A stretch of DNA of 32,076 nt, taken from NCBI GenBank assembly GCA_947628255.1, contig CANQZE010000005.1, forward strand, positions 1 through 32,076, in the 5' to 3' direction. Below, piece after piece: positions 26,843 through 32,076 of this stretch. The position numbers and the translations under genes were made by a program. Below the pieces are notes generated by a model that was not told where the DNA came from, made no database searches, and saw nothing but the letters and a program-made list of their open reading frames with translations. Position 1 is the first letter of the stretch. Every line of letters starts with the position of its first letter. The stretch comes from an uncultured Clostridia bacterium (GTDB lineage: Bacteria; Bacillota; Clostridia; Christensenellales; CAG-917).

Positions 26843-28525
26843 ATGATGAAAAAAAAGATATTGACAATATTGTGCGTCGCGCTTTTGCTCGCGGCGTCGG
26901 CGCTTGCTCTTGCGGCGTGCGATGAGACGGAATATAGCGTCATCAAATTCGACGCGCAAGGCGGGACCGCCATACAGCAGATTTTGGCAAAAGAGGGCGA
27001 GAAGATCATCGCTCCCGCAGATCCGACGCGAAGCGGATATGAATTTGTGGGCTGGGCTTTGTCCGCGGACGGCGAGCGCGTGGATTTCCCCGAAAATATG
27101 CCCAAGGGCGAGACGACCTATTTTGCGCTGTGGAAGGCGGAGACTCCCGCGCAACCTGACAACAAAGTCGCCTACAGGATCGAATATCATCTCGAAAACT
27201 TTGACGGAGACGATTTTCCCATCGACAACGAGCGCACGATCTTTGCGGAGGGCGAATCGGGTCAAAGCGTGTCGGTCACCGCGCCCATCATCGAGTATAT
27301 GCAATTTGACGAGAACAGATCCACTCCGTTGACTATGACGCTCGGAGAGGGCGACAACGTTTTCAGACTGTATTACGCAAGGACGATCTACAGGCTTTTG
27401 CTCAGCGAGGGCGATTCCAATCCGGGAGAGACGGAGCTGAACGCGAAGTTCGAGCATACCGTCGCGCTTCCGGACGCGGATTACGAGTCAAACGGCAAGC
27501 TGTTTATAGGTTGGGCTGACAATGAGAACGCGGCGCGCGAAGATATCCTGCTGCCGGGAGAGGAGATCGAACTCACCCAAAACAAGCTGTTGTACGCTCA
27601 GTACGGCACGGCGTATGATGGGATGTTCGACTCGCTCGGGCAGGTTGCGCTCAGCGCTCCCGACGCAGACGGAAATTGCATCGCGCTGTACATTGCTCCC
27701 GACGGAACTCGCGAATGGGGCGAGGCGAGCGGCGACGCGAAAGGATGCCGCATACAGACGCAAAATTTCAAAGGCATATTCGGCGCGTCCAAGCTGTTCA
27801 GAAAGGACGAGACGGGCAAATACATCGGCTACAGCTTGCTCAACGACGCTTGCGATGAAAAATACGGCACGCTGGAACTCGACGCGGCGGAAATGACCGC
27901 CGTCTACACAGTTGGCGACAGCGTGAAGAGCGGCAGCTACAGCTTTTTGACGGACAGCGACGGATACACGGGCGAGATGCTCCTCACAAGCGGGAGCGAT
28001 CGCGTCAATTTCAGATTTGCGGACGGGCAATTTGAAGGCGACTTTGTCGGCAGTTTCATCGTCAAGGGCGAAGAAGCGGGGAGATACAAAGTGATGTCCG
28101 ACATCACGTCGCTCAGCGTCGAGGACCTCTATGAGGTGGAACTTGACGGCTACGGCAGATTGTCCTTCCCCATCAGTATGCTCGGTTTGGCGCTCGCCTA
28201 TGGCGAATACAAGGGCTTGGACGCCGCAAAGGGCATTTGGCAGTTCAAATTTGTGGGATTTATCATCGAAGATATTTCCGACACTATCTATATGAGCGGC
28301 GGCTATCGCGATTGCAATTTCATATTGAAGACCGCCGTCAAGAGCATTTTCGGCTCGCAGGTGGACAGCTATCCCGTGTTCATCCCCGCGCGGGAGATCC
28401 GCGCAGGCTACGTCCGCGAACTCGATAAATACGTCGGCAAGAAGCTGCGCCTCAAAGTGCAGAAGCCCGAAGATATCCGCATAACGCGCAAGAAGGATTT
28501 TATATGGCGGAAGGCTCCGTCGTGA
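26843..28525 (+). CDS. Lipoprotein with InlB (Listeria-Bacteroides)-type repeat, N-terminal part of apparently split surface protein
   Basis: MMKKKILTILCVALLLAASALALAAC lipobox; YSVIKFDAQGGTAIQQILAKEGEKIIAPADPTRSGYEFVGWALSADGERVDFPENMPKGETTYFALWK; AGGAGG RBS. Confidence 0.85.
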   Translation: MMKKKILTILCVALLLAASALALAACDETEYSVIKFDAQGGTAIQQILAKEGEKIIAPADPTRSGYEFVGWALSADGERVDFPENMPKGETTYFALWKAETPAQPDNKVAYRIEYHLENFDGDDFPIDNERTIFAEGESGQSVSVTAPIIEYMQFDENRSTPLTMTLGEGDNVFRLYYARTIYRLLLSEGDSNPGETELNAKFEHTVALPDADYESNGKLFIGWADNENAAREDILLPGEEIELTQNKLLYAQYGTAYDGMFDSLGQVALSAPDADGNCIALYIAPDGTREWGEASGDAKGCRIQTQNFKGIFGASKLFRKDETGKYIGYSLLNDACDEKYGTLELDAAEMTAVYTVGDSVKSGSYSFLTDSDGYTGEMLLTSGSDRVNFRFADGQFEGDFVGSFIVKGEEAGRYKVMSDITSLSVEDLYEVELDGYGRLSFPISMLGLALAYGEYKGLDAAKGIWQFKFVGFIIEDISDTIYMSGGYRDCNFILKTAVKSIFGSQVDSYPVFIPAREIRAGYVRELDKYVGKKLRLKVQKPEDIRITRKKDFIWRKAPS

Positions 28526-30795
28526 AGTTTTCCTCGGCGGGTAATATGAGATATTTCGATATTGACGCGGACAAATCTTCATTCAAAGAGGTCGACGCGT
28601 CCGCGGGCAGCTATCAACTCGGCGATTTCGAGGTGTGGCTGAGCGGCATATATCCCGCGCAAAAAACGGGCAGTATGAGGGTGAGCCACGGCGGCAGGCT
28701 TATCGCGGAAGGCGCCTATTGGCAGACCGTCGAAGGTGATTTCGAGTTTGATCCCGTCTGGGTGGACTTCCTGTATCCTATGATAAACGGCATAGCGGTG
28801 GGCAAATTCAACTTCAAAATAGAGGAAGGCGACATTTTGATGCGCAACGACGCGCTCTACGGCGATTTCGAGTTTACGGACGGCTCCATACTTTCCTTTG
28901 ACGGCTACGGCAACGCGACGCTGGAAGGCAGGACTGTCAAAGTCGGTACGCGCATTTCAAACACCGTGTTGCTGGACGGTCAAGGCTATGTTCTTAATCC
29001 CGGCGCGCGCTCCGTCGAGAAGGCGAGCGGACTTTCGGGCGAGTATTTCACCGCTGTGGACGAATACATCGGTCCCGGCAAGCTCGCGTTTGACGGCAAC
29101 GGCGTCGCTTTGTTCTACAATATGACAAAGGGCGTGCTGTGCGGGCAGGGCAGCTACACCTATGACGAGGCGAGCGGCGTCGGCGAATTTATTCCCGAGC
29201 CGAACGAGGAGTTTCCCGTCGAGGGGTTCCGATTTATTCTGACTTCCGCCTATGACCAATATGGGCTGTACTATGAGAATGTATATTTCAAATATCACGA
29301 TGAGAGCCACATCAAAAAAGATATCGACGGAGGCTCGAGTTTTGAGCTGAGCGGATACGGTTATATGACCGACAACTATTCCGATCCCGCGTCGGGCGTG
29401 TATGAGCTGACTTTCTTCGGCGAAGGCGCTACATACGACAACGACAAAAAAAATCTGCATCTGACGGGCGGCAGCTACATCATACACTTCGTCAATGTGC
29501 AGGCGCAGGCCGTGGACGGAATGTTGCAATACAGGATCCCCTTAAATCCGGATATGACCATACAGCTGACCTTCGGCAACACCGTGATAGGTGTGACGGT
29601 CAAGGACGGCAAAGCGGAAGAGGCCAGCGCCGAGACAGGCACCTATTACGGCTATTCTTATGAGTCCAATTTGAGCAACCCCGAAATGCGCATTACGCTT
29701 GACGGGGCGGGCAAAGCGACATACGTAAGCACGCACGCCGGTTATCTCGGTACGATTGAGTTTTCCGCCGAGACCGTCAGCGGCACCTACACCGTCAACG
29801 GCGAGGTGATTACGTTTGTACCCAACGACGGCGCCTTCGTGATGGGGATGGCTCAGCTTGTTTTCAAACTTGTCACATTTGAGACGGATTCCGGCACGGT
29901 CACGCTCTTCCATGTCAGTGACGTCAACGGCAGAGAAATGTCTCTTGAGGGCAGCGACGGATCAAAACTCGAAGTGAACGGCTTTGGGGACGTCGTGTAC
30001 ACTCCCGCGGGAGGCGAACCTCTCAAAGCGGATTGCCTGCAGGCAAACACTTTCGTGGAAAAGGTTGAAATTGTCCCCGGCGTCGACGAAAAAGACAAAA
30101 CCACAACCACGGATATAAAACAACAAAGGCTCATCGCGAGATTCGACGACGGAGCAACGCGTATGTTCTCCTATGACAAAGAGAAGAAGAGCTTTGAGGA
30201 AATCGGCATCGAAGCGCGCGAGTACAAGCTCTATGACGGCAAAGGAGGCAGCGACAACGGCACTTTGATCCTCCTCGACGGAAAGGGAGGCGCAAAACTT
30301 TGTTGCACGATAGATGTGCAAAATCTCTTTGTGACACAGTTGCCGATCGTCGCGACGGTGGCGAGCGCCAAATACGAGATAGATCCCGACGACAAAAACA
30401 CAGTGTGGCTATCGGATATCGTTGTGGATGAAAAATATAAGGACAAATACACTCTCCCGAAGAGCGATTTCGGCATAGTCCTCGGCTCGGTGGTGGGCAG
30501 AGGGGACAACACGGATTATGTTTTTGCCCTTGAAGAGGGCTTCAACAAGGTCTACTCCACGGCGGACGGCAAGACTGTCACGGTGAACGGCTTCAACAAC
30601 ATCACGGTGAGCGGTTTCGAGAACATCACGTCAAGCTATGTGATCACCTTCGAGAAGCGCACGATTGCGTCAAAGAGCGTGTACGTGCTGACGTTGAGAA
30701 GCGGCAATGGCAGGTGGACGTATGTGCATTACTTCACGCTCGGCGAGGACGGTTCCACTCTGACCGAGATCCTCGTCGACCTCGCGATCAACTGA
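28504..30795 (+). CDS. Repetitive surface-protein-like ORF, C-terminal part of split lipoprotein (no signal peptide)
   Basis: Overlaps previous ORF by 22 nt in the -1 frame; repeated motifs such as SFDGYGNATLEG, ITLDGAGKATY, LEVNGFGDVVY, LLDGKGGAKL. Confidence 0.8.
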   Translation: MAEGSVVKFSSAGNMRYFDIDADKSSFKEVDASAGSYQLGDFEVWLSGIYPAQKTGSMRVSHGGRLIAEGAYWQTVEGDFEFDPVWVDFLYPMINGIAVGKFNFKIEEGDILMRNDALYGDFEFTDGSILSFDGYGNATLEGRTVKVGTRISNTVLLDGQGYVLNPGARSVEKASGLSGEYFTAVDEYIGPGKLAFDGNGVALFYNMTKGVLCGQGSYTYDEASGVGEFIPEPNEEFPVEGFRFILTSAYDQYGLYYENVYFKYHDESHIKKDIDGGSSFELSGYGYMTDNYSDPASGVYELTFFGEGATYDNDKKNLHLTGGSYIIHFVNVQAQAVDGMLQYRIPLNPDMTIQLTFGNTVIGVTVKDGKAEEASAETGTYYGYSYESNLSNPEMRITLDGAGKATYVSTHAGYLGTIEFSAETVSGTYTVNGEVITFVPNDGAFVMGMAQLVFKLVTFETDSGTVTLFHVSDVNGREMSLEGSDGSKLEVNGFGDVVYTPAGGEPLKADCLQANTFVEKVEIVPGVDEKDKTTTTDIKQQRLIARFDDGATRMFSYDKEKKSFEEIGIEAREYKLYDGKGGSDNGTLILLDGKGGAKLCCTIDVQNLFVTQLPIVATVASAKYEIDPDDKNTVWLSDIVVDEKYKDKYTLPKSDFGIVLGSVVGRGDNTDYVFALEEGFNKVYSTADGKTVTVNGFNNITVSGFENITSSYVITFEKRTIASKSVYVLTLRSGNGRWTYVHYFTLGEDGSTLTEILVDLAIN

Positions 30796-30815
30796 TAGGC
30801 AATCGTCCGCTACCT

Positions 30816-30895
30816 TGATATCGCTATCTCGATAACCGGTACTGCAATCACTCGATAACGCGATCATTCGATATCGTGATCGACGGATATCGCAA
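30816..30895. repeat. GATATC/CGATA/GATCG-rich patch with nested palindromes
   Basis: ttGATATCgc, tcGATAac, tCGATAac, CGATCAttCGATATCGTGATCG (30861-30882), gGATATCgc within ~80 bp. Confidence 0.6.
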
Positions 30896-30965
30896 GAGAC
30901 TGAGAAGGAAACATATTACGATCGCTACTCAAAGCGAATGTATTATGGAAATTTATCAACAATTT

Positions 30966-30993
30966 GCGACGGCGATTTTCGCCGTCGCTTTCT
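30966..30993 (+). terminator. Rho-independent terminator
   Basis: GCGACGGCG-atttt-CGCCGTCGC-TTTCT. Confidence 0.8.
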
Positions 30994-31173
30994 ATAACAA
31001 AAAATCGAACAGATGTTCGCTTTAATATTTTGATTGATAGGCAAACCCCAAACAAATTCGGACAAAAGAATCTATCATAAAAATTTGCAAATCTATAAGC
31101 ATAAGGTGTAAAATCAATTCAGAAATATTGCGTGTTAATATGGAATTTATTGAAACCTAAAAAGGAGATAAAA

Positions 31174-31197
31174 ATGAGCATAGGAGGCGACAAATGA
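31174..31197 (+). CDS. Seven-codon leader ORF (MSIGGDK)
   Basis: AAAAAGGAGATAAAA-ATG AGC ATA GGA GGC GAC AAA TGA; the stop overlaps the next start as ATGA. Confidence 0.4.
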   Translation: MSIGGDK

Positions 31198-31421
31198 AAT
31201 ACCTCGATTTAGTGGAACTGGTTGTAGAAAGGCCGACATATTTGAAAGCAGGAGTAAAACGCGGCGATTTTGGCGCTGTTATGTCAAAAGAGGCTATAGA
31301 CGGCAAATGGCAGGTCGTCTTTTCCGAGTTTTACACCGGCAAAGATATTGCGGATATTATGGTATATGAAAATGATTTGAAGGTATACGACTTTGTTCCT
31401 TTGGACAGATATCCAAAATAA
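31194..31421 (+). CDS. Small uncharacterised protein, DUF4926-like
   Basis: MKYLDLVELVVERPTYLKAGVKRGDFGAVMSKEAIDGKWQVVFSEFYTGKDIADIMVYENDLKVYD; internal GGAGG SD. Confidence 0.6.
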   Translation: MKYLDLVELVVERPTYLKAGVKRGDFGAVMSKEAIDGKWQVVFSEFYTGKDIADIMVYENDLKVYDFVPLDRYPK

Positions 31422-31510
31422 AGTTGCATATTAGGTTTTTTGCTCAACTGCTAAAATAAAAATTTATACAAAGTTTAATATGGATTTATTATAAGAACAC
31501 AAACAGAAAA

Positions 31511-31740
31511 AGTCCTGTCGACAAGCAGATTTTTCTTTAATTTTCGCCCCCTCAGGACTCGAAGGTGGCATTGCCACCCAACGGCTTGTCAAGCCGTTGC
31601 CTGTGACCTGCGGTCACACTGCACTGATTTACCCCATAAAATCGTTCTATATGTTTTCCGTTTCTACAAAGCGATACTTTGTCACTCGTTTCTATGGGGA
31701 ACCCCGTTTCCGCTCAGACGGACCTTGCGGTAGCTCCGCT
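31511..31740. other. Hairpin-dense intergenic region (candidate structured RNA or ssDNA-active element)
   Basis: AGTCCTG/CAGGACT (31511-31559), GGTGGCATTGCCACC (31564-31578), CAACGGCTTGTCAAGCCGTTG (31579-31599), TGTGACCtgcGGTCACA (31602-31618), CCCCAT/ATGGGG enclosing ACAAAG/CTTTGT (31632-31699), GCGG/CCGC (31727-31739). Confidence 0.65.
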
Positions 31741-31969
31741 GTAAGTCGATTTCTGTTGCCTCTGTTGCGCGCGATCCAATTGGAATATAGGTGTCGGATT
31801 TTTTATAACAAGACAGTCGCAATTTTTGAGGTCTTTGCATCGTTATATTGATCTGAATGGGACTTTTCTTCATTGTTTGCAGATTTTTGTATTCGGTTAC
31901 AAAAAGAAAGCAGGGAAGCCTGTTTGCAGCATTTTACTCAATTAAAATGCCTGTTTTGCGATTCCGTAT

Positions 31970-32076
31970 ATGCGAGATCGTATGCGAAAAAATCCGCCTA
32001 TGCGCAATAGGGGCTACAATGATACCGACGATGAAAATTCGGAGGTAAAAATGAAGTATAAAATTTGGTTGGACAA
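31970..32076 (+). CDS. Partial CDS running off the right edge
   Basis: Open frame MRDRMRKNPPMRNRGYNDTDDENSEVKMKYKIWLD...; GGAGG at 32041 suggests the start may be ATG 32051. Confidence 0.5.
   Translation, partial: MRDRMRKNPPMRNRGYNDTDDENSEVKMKYKIWLD

Noticed and set aside
25193-27457. 754-aa minus-strand ORF
   Set aside because: Antisense to two convincing lipoprotein genes and spanning their terminator and promoter. The product has no coherent domains; long antisense ORFs are an artefact of the codon bias here.
27488-28582. 364-aa minus-strand ORF
   Set aside because: Antisense to the InlB-repeat lipoprotein; no recognisable domain.
31597-31851. 84-aa plus-strand ORF over the hairpin array
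   Set aside because: No SD and no domain; sequence dominated by inverted repeats. Coding cannot be fully excluded without homologues.

Overview
32-kb bacterial window, probably a gut Firmicutes/Clostridia-type genome: Gram-positive promoters and RBSs, rplU-prp-rpmA with a Prp-cleavable L27 extension, and lipobox proteins. The left edge (1 to ~3.8 kb, AT-rich) is the end of a mobile element with three overlapping large-serine-recombinase genes. The middle one lacks a catalytic domain. They abut a tRNA-Leu(CAG)-tRNA-Ala(CGC) pair on the minus strand. The higher-GC core carries an AbrB regulator plus ABC exporter, a GPH/MFS-type transporter fused through a disordered acidic linker to DUF1508 (YegP-like) domains, tRNA-Pro(GGG), a candidate 6S-like structured RNA, rplU-prp-rpmA, ogg, a NYN-domain protein, thyA-folA, a GH2 glycosidase, a YfcE phosphodiesterase, a two-gene membrane module, an anSME/sulfatase pair in which the sulfatase carries an N-terminal multi-TM domain, an FAD reductase, a lipase-like lipoprotein, and an InlB-repeat lipoprotein that appears split by a frameshift. 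The right edge (~30.9-32.1 kb) is AT-rich again. It holds a GATATC-rich patch, a tiny leader-peptide/DUF-like gene and a dense cluster of perfect hairpins that no ORF explains. The best candidates for something undescribed are the hairpin cluster (31511-31740), the transporter-DUF1508 fusion, the 6S-like RNA and the split lipoprotein. All calls come from reading the sequence; no database search was run.
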